The notes beneath the pieces are model-generated. The model was given only the letters and a program-made list of their open reading frames with translations, made no database searches and was not told the DNA's origin. DNA of 64,000 nt, taken from Chrysaora quinquecirrha. Its lineage: Eukaryota > Cnidaria > Scyphozoa > Semaeostomeae > Pelagiidae. Below are positions 1 through 12,099 of this stretch, piece by piece. The position numbers and the translations under genes are program-made. The stretch is taken from NCBI GenBank assembly GCA_014526335.1, contig JACTAT010000335.1, positions 145,607-209,606 on the forward strand, given 5' to 3'. Each line of letters opens with the position of its first letter. Position 1 is the first letter of the stretch.

Positions 1-420
1 CAGACGTCACCTAGGGTACCTGCATTGTCATTTTACTCATTTCACAAGAAAGAAAGTCCAAAGAAAGACTACCGAGTATTGATGAACAGAAGTTTGTCTC
101 CGCAAAGAACGAAGTATTGGGCAAATCACTCCGTTAAAGTGTGCGCGATTTCTGATCAATCATCAATGTTTGCTTATTTTGATTTATTCGAGATCGATTT
201 TCCTCACAAAAGGACAATGGCGTGAAAAATCATGCATAACCAGCGCTAGGGATGATTTTGAGCAATCATAAAGGGGGATTGTTAATCTAATTAATTTGAC
301 TAGTTCTGATTAATCTTCTAATCAGTGATCCACATGAGGGTTTAAATTCTGCCTTCTTTAGTCAATTGTTTCCGTCTGTTTTAGCGACTAGCTGCTATAT
401 TATAGCTACTCTCTTCTCTC
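1..420. other. Unassigned sequence at window edge
   Basis: AT-rich DNA with only a short 66-codon reading frame (25-225, +) that has no recognisable domain, low-complexity signature or clear splice context. I see nothing functional. It may be intron or 3' flank of the minus-strand gene further right. Confidence 0.5.
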
Positions 421-423
421 TGA

Positions 424-424
<1 letters not shown>

Positions 425-469
<45 letters not shown>

Positions 470-509
470 CCATCATCATCACCATCATCATCATCATCAT
501 CGTCTTCAT

Positions 510-540
<31 letters not shown>

Positions 541-578
541 ATCATCATCACCATCATCATCATCATCATCGTCTTCAT

Positions 579-609
<31 letters not shown>

Positions 610-768
610 ATCATCATTATCATCATCATCATCATCATCACCATCACCATCACCATCACCATCATTATCACCATCATCATTATCATCAACATCATCATCA
701 TCATCATCATCATCATCAACATCAAAATCATTATCATAATCATCATCATCATCATCATCATCAACGAC
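425..768. repeat. (CAT)n trinucleotide microsatellite
   Basis: About 340 bp of near-uninterrupted CAT/CAC triplets with occasional CGT, CAA and TAT variants. In frame it reads poly-His on + and poly-Met on -, so the long open frames here are by-products of the repeat. Internal blocks (around 483-540 and 552-610) are duplicated, which suggests local slippage and segmental duplication. Confidence 0.95.
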
Positions 769-864
769 ATGTTCATAAAGTAATCTTACGTGCGCGCAGA
801 AAACATAACGGAGTCAGACGAATCTCTACCTTGCATGGTTGCACTAATTGCACTGCCTGAAGCT

Positions 865-3600
865 AAATGTAGACTAACTGACTGACTACATTTATTTAGG
901 TACAGAGGTGCTAGTTATAGTGTTTACAAGTCACAGTCACACCTTTAATTGCGAAATTAGAAGTTATACATGCAACTATGTTCTAACCGCAAGCTTAGAC
1001 ATTCCAACTTACCACCATTGACGTAAACAGATAAAAAGTAAAGAAAGTTCAAAACTAGCAAGAAGACATAGACATGTTACATTTACATGAAGTTATCTAT
1101 TGTTTAAGCTGTTCCTACAACAAGATCAATGTTGAGTGGTAAATAAAGAAACAATTCCATATACGATGATCAATATTGAGTGAAATACGAAAGCAATACA
1201 CATACCAAGAAAAACTCGAGTTTTTATCATAATCGTTGTATTCATAATGCTCTCATAATCACTGATGCAACTTGCATCATGATTTCCTCACAAGTTATAA
1301 ATACGCTGTCAAAGTGTCATATAGCGTGTCATATAGTGCGATATATCTAGTCTTTGCATACAAAATTCTGGCCCAGTGGCTGTAGTAAATAGCCACAACA
1401 ATCATGTTTATCGATCATGTGCAGCTATAGTGCATCATGTCACCTTAGAAATTAGCAGTGTGGACCAGTGGAGTAGGGATGCGTGAAGTGAAGGAACTGC
1501 TTGCAGTGAAGGCAAGACCAAAGTTAATAGGTGGATTTCTCGAGAAAAGAAGACAGTGGGTCACAGACTAGTGAGAGAAAATGCTTAATATTACTTCTGT
1601 AAAAATATTCTGAATCTGGATGCCGGAGAGATGCTTGTAATAGAAGACAGGACAAGAGACTCCATTGCCTGCCAAGCCTCGAGATGGGCTCAAGACATGG
1701 GAAACTGAGCACAAAATGGAAGACGAAGATGATGATTGATAGTGCTTACAATTTAAGCTATATTTTCGAGTTCATTTCATCATCATTCGATACTGCCTAG
1801 ATTTTATATCACTGCGCTTCTTATAAACTTACTAAGTATCCATAAAAGACCTTAAAACTGTCCATCCACATGGTCCTTGCTTGATGCAATAAGATCTAAC
1901 GGTTCCTACCCATCCCTCAAATTGTACTTCTTTGAGAGGTGTTGAAAGAACCTCTGGTCCAACAATAGCTCTCGATTTGCAAAGTATGGCAGTTTCAACA
2001 AAGCTTGGGAGTATAAGAGCGCCCATTTCTATTGTTCTATCTATTGTTAGGCTATTTTTCTAAAGAGAATCATCATAACAAAACGGAAGAATGACGGTAG
2101 CCACTTCAAGAGGACTAGGTGCATGCACTTTCTATGCTACAGAAAGAAAGTTATACCTCATATTATCCCTGACGAAATTTGCCATCAAACACTAGCCCAT
2201 CCCCGATTTCGACATACACTTGTCCACACTTATCTAACAAACTAATAGACATATAGATGATGTTACCGAAGACTAAATATGATAGAATAAGACAAAACCT
2301 GGAAACTCGGATTATACTTTAGGAAAGCCACAGTCAGATTTTCTTCATTTGCTTTTAGAATCTTAATCAATTCAATCCCAGATAACGATCATATTTACAG
2401 TACCATTATGTCTTGAAAACTAACATATCTATATTCATTACAAAACATATAAACACATTCAAACCTTTGCCTTTTCTTGCCATCATGAGAAAACTTAGCA
2501 AGCGAGTAAATGGCCATGACTCTACAGACATAAAGCTTACTTAGCGAATCAAATCCCAATCAAACTAAAACACCAGACAAATATATATATCTTTTTATCA
2601 ATTTAAAATCAAAGACAACATTCCACGAGGAACAGTTACTATAGCAGTGCTATAGTTCCCATTGTTAACAACTTAAAGAACAAACCATTTAATTGTCAAC
2701 GCTAAACAATGCTAAGTAAGCTACAAACCGTAAAGCACTTAGGTAATATCCTGGCCATTTATGTTGCGATGTCAACTCCGGCATCATTTCTCAAGTAGAA
2801 ATCACAACTCAGCAATCAATTTGCTGTTCTATGCTGAAATAGCTTCAGTTAGTTTGTATACTGAAGTTATCCAATGGACCGATTCAAAATAGCCTGACAA
2901 TGCTTTGAAGAGGGATTTCCTAATAATGAGTGTGGTTTTCTATTAAATAGAGCACCAACAGCTAATAAATATTCATATTTATACCCAATAGAAATGGTTT
3001 CCATGAACACAACAGCTGAAAGCTAAATAACCTATTGAATACACCTGTAGATATGAAATGTAACATCTTCACTATTTGAAAAACTGTGATGGGAAACAAA
3101 TGTATCAAACCAAGTTTTTAAACAAACCATGTTTATCACAAGTCACTGTCTATTTACAAATTTACATCCTACAAGCTTATATTCGCCATTTTTATGTCCG
3201 AAGGACATAATAAAAGGGTGTTCGTGGAACGCATGTATGTATAGACGCTTTTTCTTGCCAAAATGTAACAAAAGATAAACCACAAATATGAGGAAGTAAC
3301 TTTTGAAGTCGCCGTAAATGGATGTTAGCATACCAATTATTTGACAATTAGCAGCAATAACGAATTTGTAAACATCTAGATGAGTCATTGTGGTTGAAGT
3401 TTTGGCAGAAGATTCTCGAAGCTCAATTAATTCTCAAAGCTCTGTATTTGCATGTTCCATAATAAAATACTTTTAATAGCTTTTTGCGTTGCGCATGTTG
3501 TTGCCGATGTCCGATGTCGTTCACAGATCAGTGGATGTCGAGGTCATATTTATTTAGATTGGGTTGTTGTTGTGAGAAGATTCTCGACGTTCTTAAATAT
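865..3600. other. Gene-poor AT-rich stretch
   Basis: About 2.7 kb of AT-rich sequence with no convincing exon, tRNA or structured repeat. Short open frames (1524-1712, 1832-2026, 3143-3388, all minus) lack domains or supporting splice sites. It may be intronic or downstream sequence of the minus-strand Q-rich gene, but no exon could be chained. Confidence 0.5.
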
Positions 3601-3635
3601 GCGGACCAATTTTCGTGTTAAGATGGGAGGAAATT

Positions 3636-4232
3636 CATCATCATCATCATCATCATCTTCAACATCTTCATCAACGTCGTCATCATCATCAATGTCGCGA
3701 ATTTGATCGCCGTGCTTGAGCGCTATAGGTGCTGCAAAAGAATTGCACGTAGCTGAAATGAAGATGATTATGATGATAACGACGATGAGCGTAATGAAGA
3801 TGATGATGATTATTATTATGATTATGATTATGGTGATGATGATGATGATGATGATGATTACGAAGATGATGACATCTTGCAAACATTTATTTGACAATTT
3901 AACATTATTAAAGAATTTGTGAACATTTAAATGATTTAAGAGGAGAGGAAGTTGTGGCGCAGTAGAAATTGCTGCTGATCTCGTGTGATTTTGTTTATTT
4001 TTACTGTCGTCATCATGATCATAACAAGATATTTAGTGGGGAAATCCCGAAAGAAATGAGAGTTATCAACTGCGTCATGGAAATGTTTTCTGAATGATGT
4101 TGATGATGACGATGACAATGGTGATGATGATGATGCTGATGATGATGATGACAATGATGATGATGATGATGATAACTATAAAAATTTTGATGATGATAAC
4201 CATTCGATGATGATGATGATGTCGATTGTGAT
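3636..4232. repeat. Cluster of GAT/TCA trinucleotide microsatellites
   Basis: Three imperfect trinucleotide tracts: TCA/TCT at about 3636-3695, GATGAT at about 3755-3870 and again at about 4085-4235. They are separated by ordinary AT-rich sequence. All open frames across them are low-complexity artefacts (poly-Ser, poly-His, poly-Met, poly-Ile). Confidence 0.9.
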
Positions 4233-4499
4233 GGTGATTGTTGTCCTTCGGACATTGCGATAGCGCGGCTATGTTTATTTCATATTCTGGATGGAAAATA
4301 TTTGAATTCGTTTAAAAGTGCTAACTCGATAACGTTGCTTGGCAACGGCAACTCGATGATAATTACATCAAAAGGGTTGTGTAGCAGTAAAGCAAAAGGC
4401 ACGAAAAGTGCAGTAAGGTCACGATTTCGTCCTTGAAAACTGCTATAAATGATTTTGTAAATGGACAACTTTTCCCGTGTCAATCATAAGCTCGTTTAG

Positions 4500-5930
4500 G
4501 AGAGAAAAACAATGGTAACGTCAATCATCATCAGCCTCGTTTTCTTTTGTTGCCCCCCAAAATTTCAGTCAGATTGGGAATTGAAAGTTGCTTGTTCGGA
4601 ACCTCAAACTTTGAAATAACTCAGTGTAACATTAAGTAGCTAACACCTCCTGATCTACAAGCACTACTGAATATATAACGATTTTCGTATTTTTCTTTAC
4701 GGCTGTTCTGTGTACATGCAGATACATCGAAAGGCGCTCTGATGCCTGTAGTCTTCTAAAGGCCGAGACGGCATCCCTTTAGCCTACGAGGTTTAAACAC
4801 ATGGTACCCGGCTTAAACAATTAGTCTTTCGAAAAAACTCTTTTTGAATGACTATGTTTAAAATGTTTGTATCAATTAAACCTATTGCCGCGTCATTTAA
4901 ATGATTACATGCGCTTATCAGTGCTAGCAAACATTCTTGTTACCAGAAGTAGGTAACTGCGTCAAAAATAAATGAAAAATATAATTTTGTTTTTACAACA
5001 GTCGGCTTCGTTGCATTATTTCAAGGTATCATATTGTTGCACGTTATAACTTTACACTTATTGAAACTATTGAAACTCTATAAATCCTTTCAAGCATTCG
5101 GATCTTTTTTATTTGCCAAATTTGGTTGTTTGTTATTGTCTTATACTGAATACGCTTAAATAATGATAGCATGTGAATGAACATTGATAAGAATAACGTG
5201 AATGACTGTGGATAACAATCGTCTTCGTTATATAGACGCGTGAAGTAAATATTTTATTTGCACAGCAGTACATTGATAATAGCAAATCTCTTTAATATCT
5301 ACAAAGGAAGAAGCAAAGACAGGCGTAAAGACCAGTCTCCATCTACGTCATTTTGACCAGCGACCGCTGCGACTGTAGCTCAAGCGTTCTCAAGCTACAG
5401 CAGAAAGTAATCCCCGGTCGTTAGAAACCGCAGGGTTCTACCTTGATTCCGCCACCACTGTTTGCTCCGAAATGATGTATTTTCAGTTTCCCGCTCTCAG
5501 TTAGAAATCCAACCTCTGAGTGGCTTGAATCGTGGAGTAGCTATTTCATTCTTCAAAAAGGCACACAAGATGTTCACTAAACCAAAATGTGCTGGAAGTT
5601 GCACTACAATCGCGTTCTGCGCTTCAATTGAGCATGGGCTATGGCCAAAAGCTTTGGTCGATGCACAAAGCTACCGAAGTGGCGACCGTTTGGTACCACT
5701 TGATACTAAGTGAAGAAACAATTTTTCTGCCACACACATTGTCCATTATTTAGCGTGAAACGTAGAACGTCCCCTTATGCAGCAACGATTTGACAGTGTT
5801 CCTTAACACTGTTGCCAAAAAGGATAAGCAAAGTTAGGCAATAGTCATGGTTAGACGAGGTATTATCAAAATACTACACTTGTGGTGGTTATCAAGGAAC
5901 AATGTTTCTGCTACAATTTTCATAATACAG
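4500..5930. other. Unassigned intergenic or intronic DNA
   Basis: No exon, RNA gene or obvious transposon recognised. An 83-codon open frame at 5462-5713 (+) has more ordinary amino-acid composition than its neighbours, but no domain, start context or splice partner that I can identify. Confidence 0.4.
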
Positions 5931-5934
5931 CGCA

Positions 5935-6612
5935 AAGCATAGAATGTCTCCTTATACGGAGAATAGAAAGCATAGAATGTCTCCTTATACGGAGAATAGA
6001 AAGCATAGAATGTCTCCTTATACGGAGAATAGAAAGCATAGAATGTCTCCTTATACGGAGAATAGAAAGCATAGAATGTCTCCTTATACGGAGAATAGAA
6101 AGCATAGAATGTCTCCTTATACGGAGAATAGAAAGCATAGAATGTCTCCTTATACGGAGAATAGGAAGCATAGAATGTCTCCTTATACGGAGAATAGAAA
6201 GCATAGAATGTCTCCTTATACGGAGAATAGAAAGCATAGAATGTCTCCTTATACGGAGAATAGAAAGCATAGAATGTCTCCTTATAAGGAGAATAGAAAG
6301 CATAGAATGTCTCCTTATACAGAGAATAGAAAGCAAAGAATGTCTCCTTATACGGAGAATAGAAAGCATAGAATGTCTCCTTATACGGAGAATAGAAAGC
6401 ATAGAATGTCTCCTTATACGGAGAATAGAAAGCATAGAATGTCTCCCTATACGGAGAATAGAAAGCATAGAATGTCTCCTTATACGGAGAATAGAAAGCA
6501 TAGAATGTCTCCTTATAAGGAGAATAGAAAGCATAGAATGTCTCCTTATAAGGAGAATAGAAAGCATAGAATGTCTCCTTATACGGAGAATAGAAAGCAT
6601 AGAATGTCTCCT
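5935..6612. repeat. 33-bp minisatellite, about 20 copies, with a hairpin in each unit
   Basis: A highly homogeneous head-to-tail array. Each 33-bp unit contains TCTCC-TTATAC-GGAGA, a 5-bp stem with a 6-base loop, followed by AATAGAAAGCATAGAATG. Variants are single-base changes (TATACG to TATAAG, GAATAGAA to GAATAGGA). Because 33 is a multiple of 3, three frames stay open through the whole array, giving 226-258 codon frames. These lack exon boundaries and appear fortuitous. A diverged singleton motif near 6725-6755 and one near 5757-5780 suggest the founder sequence. Confidence 0.95.
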
Positions 6613-6901
6613 ACAACAACTTCTTACTCAAAATTGGACAATCGTCATGCTTAAATGAGGGTAATAGTAACATACAACACTTTTGTTGTAAGCAAGGGAA
6701 ACTTTTCTGCTAAAATTACCAAAATACAGCACAAAACGTCCAATGTCTCCTAACGCGGCAACTAGCTACTTCAGTGTTTGCTTCAAAACTACTTTCTTCT
6801 ACAAAACGTTCTCACTAAAAAAGTGTATACGCAAAGTTAGCCATGTATGGAGGTTGAGCAAGGTATTAGTGAAAGTAAATTCAAACTGTAGAATAACTTA
6901 C

Positions 6902-6998
6902 ATTGCTGACTGAGGCAGCATAGAAGTTTGATGGCTATCAGAACTGGTTGATGACGTCATTTCATGATGCTGATATTGATCACTGTTGCTTTGATAGC
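6902..6998 (-). CDS. Second coding exon of the Q/P-rich gene
   Basis: 97-nt exon bounded by TTTCAG| and |GTAAGTTATTC. Only one frame is open, and it is exactly the one required by the phase-1 donor of the previous exon. It encodes YQSNSDQYQHHEM followed by a Ser/Thr-rich stretch, the same composition as the upstream exon. It ends in phase 2, so at least one more exon must lie further left. Confidence 0.7.
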
Positions 6999-9900
6999 CT
7001 GAAAGGTATAATAATCATTACAAATCTCATCATCAATCAGTCTGAATCAGTAAAATCATGCAACCGATCAAGTTATTATTCAGCGGGGAAAAAACTTTTT
7101 TGACTTTCCGGGACTAAAATTTCGAAAACTTTTCTGCGAGAAATTTTCGCTAAAAATTTCATTGTGAGAATGCACCTTTGTCTTATCTTCCAAGTGCACT
7201 TTCTCTTCCTTATTTGCAACAAGTAACGTAATACAACACATAAACTTGTTGCCTCCGTTTGGTACCTCTCCGTTCCGTGGCAGTACTTCATCTGACAGAG
7301 ATTGTCAAAAACGAATTCACATGACTGTTTGTTTGGTTGCGGAAATTCACTCCCGAAAATCCCGTTCATCCTTGCTGGAAATATGATTTTTTTCACGGGT
7401 TTTCACAAATCCCATACTACGAAATCATTTTGTTTTAAGGAGGTAAAGTGCCCCCGATTGCAAGGCTACTCTCTGCAAAGTAATGAATTGAATGCTTATT
7501 TCGCTATGTAACAAGAATATATTATATAAGGAAACAAGAAGAAAACGAGCCCGTTTTGCACGTATTTCTACTATCTTCTGGTATGCAAAAGGATCATAAC
7601 TCTGCCATGTAACATACAAAATGGGCGCGATAATTTTAAATGAAAGATAATTGTATTGATCAACACCAAGGGGCGAATCACTCGAAAAATCTTACACTTC
7701 AAAGCTACACACAAACCGCCCTAGAAGTATAAAGAGGGGGCGCTTGATTGGAGGCATAAAACTGGATGGTGCTTAATAGATGAAAAACGGTATATTTTAT
7801 CACTTGCAAAAATATACCGAAAAACGTTAGCAAGAACCATTAAGACAGCGCCGTTATCTTTAATACTTTGTAATATCCTTTTGAGCCAAACTGTAAGTTA
7901 AATGTACTCCCTTTATTAATTATGCTATAGCATTAACTATGCAGACAGAAAATTTCAGCTTGGATAAAATGTTGAACTGCATAACCATGAAAAGCTAAAA
8001 GGATATTATATAAGGTATTAAAGATAAGAGTTCTGTCTTAATGGTACTTGCTAACGTTTTTCGGCATATTTTTGCAAGCACTGGCCAAACGATCAAACAT
8101 TGTTCACCAAACCTTTGAAATTTGCTTGTCAGGCAATGTTTGACTGTTTTGCCACGTCAAAAAAATTGTTTGGCACGCATTCACGCACAAAATTTCTCGC
8201 TTCACAAAATCAGGTATGGGAAAATTGTCCTTTGACGCATCACGCACAATCGCTAGGGAGGGGGCGAGCACAGGATTAAAACTTTAGAGTACTTGACTGC
8301 CCCGAGAAGAACTTGATTCCGATAATGATGGTGAGGTATAGGTATTGGGATAGTTATGTATTGTATTCCAACTAAATGGGCAAAATAAAGAAATTTACAC
8401 GCACCAAAAGAAACCAAATCAAGTCCAGGGGGTTACAAAACAAAGCAAAACAGTAAAAGAAAATAATGAACACAATTGCAAGTGCGCAAGATAATCCCGA
8501 AAAAGACTGACGCAATATAGTTAGGACCTAATAATGCTGGATAACGATGCAATGACGATGCAATGATGTGCTGGTGTAATGTGCCCATTGAGTAAAAGAT
8601 TCCTTCTTATGTCTATTTATGAACCTAAAGAGCAATGCAAATGTATATGATTTGATAAGCTAATGGAATGCAGAATATAATAATTTAATTTAGTAACAAT
8701 ATAGCTGACTTAATAAAATTCTAATGAATGAATTCTAATTGTGCTTGCTATTGAATATGAACAATAAAGCCTAATCTCTGATGGGATTTTTCACAAAACA
8801 CAATTACATATTCCTTACTTGTAATATAATTAATATCACTTCTTTCTTATAACACATTGTTTTCTATTATATTCATTTCCTGTATTGATTAGTGCAGTGA
8901 TGTTTGCCTGTCTCTGCCTGTATTGATTTGCTTCCTTCATTTAATTTTGCCTGGCTGTTTCTCATTTGACATGCAGCTTTACTACCAGTATTAAAATGAC
9001 CCCAAAATTGAGGGAAACTGTCCATTAACATCTAAATACCATTCTTATTTAGATTCTAAGGTCTTTAATATTATACCAATACCAAATATTGAATTATTAA
9101 AATGAGGCTTTGTGAGTTGGCATTTGACCTTAGAATAACTTTAAGCTTCATATATGTAATAAGCACCTGTCAAATATTGAGCCTCCTTGAGCCTTTTGCT
9201 TTTACTTCCAGACTTGAGGGCATGTACTTATTGAGCTAGTGTGTTCAGTAATCAGTACAGTCTGTGAATTTTCAAATACCATCTATATGTCTTGGGTGGG
9301 GGGATGGGGGTGATGCAGAACTCAAAAAGCTTTAAGATTTTTGAGAGAAACATAATTTCAAGGATTTAAACAGGCTAAAGATACAGGGGGCATTTCCCCA
9401 GTCTTACCCACATTGCGTGTGCCACTGGAAATCTTTAATAAGAGTAAAAGATTCTATTCAGAGAAATCAGAGATGCATGAGAATGAGTTGTTTCAAAAGA
9501 GTGAATTGCCCCTCATGGAGGGGGCAGACTTCCTGAGTGTTTGGAATTTATTTTCAAAGAGGTTTTAATTAGTTTCTTGAGAGACATAAACACTTACTAC
9601 AAGCACAAATTTTTGAAATAAAAAATTTTTCAGATGTGAATATAGCAATTGCAATGGAAATGAATCCCATTTCTAATAAATTTCCCACCTCCTCCACTTT
9701 TGTACTGACTTGTTCCCACTTCAACAACAGTAGCAATGGATGCATTGCTTGAATGTGCAGCACCAATAACACCATGAGGATGACTTATATTTCCAATTGA
9801 AAATGAATGTTGTGACTGTTTTGACAGTCCAGTCTGTTGCACTTTAGTTTGATTGGACGAGTCAGCACCTTGTGGTGGCTGCTTGATTTGCTGTTGTTGT

Positions 9901-10097
9901 GAGGCATTTCCAGTATTTATCCTGTTTGATTGATCTGGATTTGGCGATCTTTGCCCCTGAACAGACTGTGGAGATTTTGGTTTTGGAACATCTAGAAGGT
10001 TTTGTGGCTTTGCCTGCGGTTGCTGTTTTGATTTTTCATCAGCAACGTTTTGCTTCAATGGCTGATTTACCCCATGTGGTACAAAATCCATTTTGGG
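6902..10097 (-). CDS. Partial gene for a Gln/Pro/Ser-rich protein (5' part)
   Basis: Two exons chain in phase on the minus strand. One begins at an acceptor (AG before 10097), has an ATG at 10091 in strong context (CCAAAATGG) and ends at 9689 with GAG|GTGGGA (phase 1). The next runs 6998-6902, with a CTTTCAG acceptor and a GTAAGT donor. A non-coding first exon ending at 10678 (donor GTACGT) probably precedes them. The 166 residues visible are rich in Gln, Ser, Pro and Asn, have no recognisable domain and look disordered, as in nuclear regulators or RNA-binding scaffolds. The gene continues to the left, but further exons could not be identified in 1-6900. A TA-flanked MITE occupies the first intron. 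I do not recognise the family. Confidence 0.7.
7802..8079. mobile_element. MITE with about 80-bp imperfect inverted repeats
   Basis: Left arm 7802-7881 and right arm 7998-8079 are imperfect reverse complements. Both carry the block CTTGCAAAAATAT, a CGAAAAACGTTAGCAAG-type block, and the CTTAATGGT / ACCATTAAG block. The 115-bp spacer is non-coding. The element lies within the intron of the Q-rich gene. No target-site duplication is clear. Confidence 0.7.
8200..9640. other. Intron of Q-rich gene, no feature seen
   Basis: AT-rich intronic DNA. A G-rich patch at 9296-9315 and a fragment of the GAGGGGC-type MITE near 9500-9530 (AGAGTGAATTGCCCCTC) are the only distinctive parts. Confidence 0.5.
9689..10091 (-). 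CDS. First coding exon of the Q/P-rich gene
   Basis: 134 codons plus one base. The predicted protein starts MDFVPHGVNQPLKQN and soon becomes Gln/Pro/Ser-rich, with a QQQQ run. Translation past the donor at 9689 reaches a stop within about 20 codons, as expected for intron. The start was chosen because the upstream exon carries in-frame stops in all usable phases and this ATG has A at -3 and G at +4. Confidence 0.72.
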
Positions 10098-10194
10098 CTA
10101 AAATGAGCCAACCAAACAGTGCAACAATACTTTCTAGCAACAGATCCTTAAAAACAAAGATGGAAATTCAATTTGGGATATTTTGCTAGGAGTA

Positions 10195-10619
10195 GGGTAA
10201 ACTGGGGTAATTTGGGACAGGGAAATTTGGGACATGGCACTTAATCTTGAAATTTTTAACTAAATGTGTACATTATTAATAGATTTTAACTATGAAAACC
10301 CTTCAAAACCATTCAATTACAGTTATGTACCATTTTCTGAAATGGAAAAATTCGAGCACAGCAAATCACCTCAAATCGCCATACAAAATTCCTATGTCCC
10401 AAATTGCCCCAGCTGGGGTAATTTGGGACAGCACCATTCAACCTGATAATACCAGCTTATGCAAGTAAGGTCATAACTTTTTTTTTATTTTCTGAAAGTT
10501 CAGGTCTCAAATGTATATAAAAAGAGCATTTGGTTTTATGGTAGCTTATCAGGCCAAATATAAATTTAAAAAGTAGAAATCTGTCCCAGTCGTCTTGGAT
10601 CGATTACCCCAGTTTACCC
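10195..10619. mobile_element. MITE with GGGTAAACTGGGGTAA ends and TA duplication
   Basis: The left end (GGGTAAACTGGGGTAAT) and right end (ATTACCCCAGTTTACCC) are perfect inverted repeats flanked by TA on both sides (10193-10194 and 10620-10621). An internal repeat of the GGGGTAATTTGGGACA motif occurs near 10410-10432. TA target duplication is the hallmark of Tc1/mariner-type elements, so a non-autonomous member is the likely identity. It sits in the first intron of the Q-rich gene. Confidence 0.8.
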
Positions 10620-10677
10620 TATTTCAGTAAGTTAGGAAACCTTGATAAGTAAAGGTAACAGCACAATGGTTTCACGT

Positions 10678-10960
10678 ACCAATCTGTAAGTGGATGATCA
10701 AATCCTGAGCTTTCGATGGCAGTTTTGTCGTCACGGCTACCTTGTCGCCTTGGAGAAGTTCTTCTTGCTTTCGGTTGCGAAGACAGAGAGGAAGGAAGGC
10801 TTGACGACGCACAAAAAGAAACCTTGCAACGTCACAAATTGAACGCGCGCATGAAAAAACAAAGAGCCTCGCTATCAAAACAATGGAAGGATTGTTCAGT
10901 GAAGTTCAAAAACACTCCACTCCGCGCTGATTCGAAGGATAACCGCCACTGCTAAATAAA
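10678..10960 (-). other. Probable 5' UTR exon and promoter of the Q-rich gene
   Basis: The region is richer in C+G than its surroundings. It ends on the minus strand with a good donor, ATTG|GTACGT, at 10678. None of its frames can be joined to the 10097 acceptor without a stop before the MDFV start codon, so it is read as non-coding leader. The transcription start is not defined. Confidence 0.5.
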
Positions 10961-11824
10961 CAGGGGGTAAGAAATAATAAAACCGCTCCTTTCCAGATAT
11001 CACTGCGTACCCGTTCGGGGGCGAGGGCGTTCACTCATTGCTCGGCACTATTTTGAAAAACTAAAGTAAGATAGTGTAAAACAAATAGTCCGAATGGGCC
11101 TGGACGCCACTTTAAATAAGAATACCATAAAATTTAATGAAAAACAATAGCTCGCAAACTTTGAGAAACGTTTCCTAAAAAAACAAAACTGTTACCGCCG
11201 AGTGTGACAAACTCCTACCTATGAAGAATGAATTCTGCGCATGGGTCCGTAGATTTTTAAATTTAGGGCTCATTATTCCATCATTTAGGGCTATCAAAAA
11301 GTCAAAAACAGCTTTATAAAGACCCAATTGAAACATTGGAGAAGCTGTGTTATAAAATATAATTCAAATTCTTTCTTCAATAAACCAGAGCACTTTTTCT
11401 TTTATATGACGAAAAAAAATGACAAAGAAGTCAAGTCACTCCTCTTTCTACGTGTAACACCACTCCTCAAAACTGACCTGCAAAACACGAATCGCTCGGT
11501 AAAGAACGAGAAATTTCGCTTTCATCGTTAAATGTCGTGATCGTAAAGTTTGATCTTGCTTATCTGGAACAAGCATACTTATGAGCGATTCTAGACGCAT
11601 AGAAATTAAGGAGGGCATGACCCCATACCCCTTCTAGCTGAGTGCGACGTTTGTGCACATTTGTCTAATGTCTAGTTTCATAGAGTATACATATTCAGGT
11701 CATCGTCAGTATATTTAAACAGATAGTTAGCTATAAAAAGCCTTTTTGAGCGTATGAGGTCTTGATGCAGAAAATAACCCAAACACCTGCAAACCTTCTA
11801 ACAATAAACGCTTGCTCTCCTTAC

Positions 11825-11904
11825 CAACTGAGTTAGCTAATTTGGATATATGCAGTTCCGAAGTGTCTTTAATAACCCTTGGTACAAATGCTGGAGCTTG
11901 ATTT
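11825..11904 (-). CDS. Orphan candidate exon (80 nt)
   Basis: A long T-tract followed by CATATAAG| gives a good acceptor, and GTTG|GTAAGG a good donor. One frame encodes NQAPAFVPRVIKDTSELHIS followed by KLANSV. The NxAPxFVPR part faintly resembles a PABP-binding PAM2 motif, but that is weak. Entry phase is 2 and exit phase is 1, and no partner exon was found on either side. It could be an exon of a gene between the Q-rich gene and USP8, a 3' exon of USP8, or a chance frame. Confidence 0.35.
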
Positions 11905-11949
11905 CTTATATGAAAAAAAAACATGTAATTATAAAGTATGTGATGGTAT

Positions 11950-12090
11950 ATGCCGAGGTATATTTCACTCTGCAAAGGCGTACGAGATTTCCATTGAAAC
12001 AAAAGGACTTTCAAGGGATTTCCGAGAAAGCAATAGAACTTTAAGCAAAGATGTACTAGATTTTCAAGGAGTGAATTGCCCCTCGGTATA
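11950..12090. mobile_element. GAGGGGC-family palindromic MITE copy
   Basis: A roughly 140-bp element whose halves are approximate reverse complements. Copies share the motifs GAGGGGCAATTCACTCC, AATCTCGTACRCCTT and CCTATTGTTTTC and end in GAGTGAATTGCCCCTC. Other copies are at about 13980-14120, 21268-21410, and four times inside the 42-44.3 kb foldback. The near-palindrome explains why both strands show similar short frames. Confidence 0.75.
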
Positions 12091-12099
12091 TGCTTCAAT

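Noticed and set aside
366..860. 164-codon His-rich frame and its Met-rich antisense
   Set aside because: Produced wholly by the CAT microsatellite, with no start context, domain or splice support.
2150..2300. Minus-strand frame ending GQVYVEIGDGLVFDGKFRQG before a stop
   Set aside because: Protein-like to the eye, but only about 45 codons. No good acceptor in phase with the Q-rich gene, so chance cannot be excluded.
3143..3388. 81-codon minus-strand frame with a hydrophobic segment
   Set aside because: No domain, no splice partner and AT-rich composition typical of chance frames here.
5882..6658. Three 226-258 codon repetitive frames, and a CRISPR-like appearance
   Set aside because: The 33-bp units are directly adjacent with no unique spacers, so it is a minisatellite. 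The frames stay open only because the unit length is a multiple of three.
9689..10091. The Q/P-rich exon as a continuation of USP8
   Set aside because: It has its own strong start codon preceded by a leader exon with in-frame stops, and its composition does not resemble the USP catalytic region.
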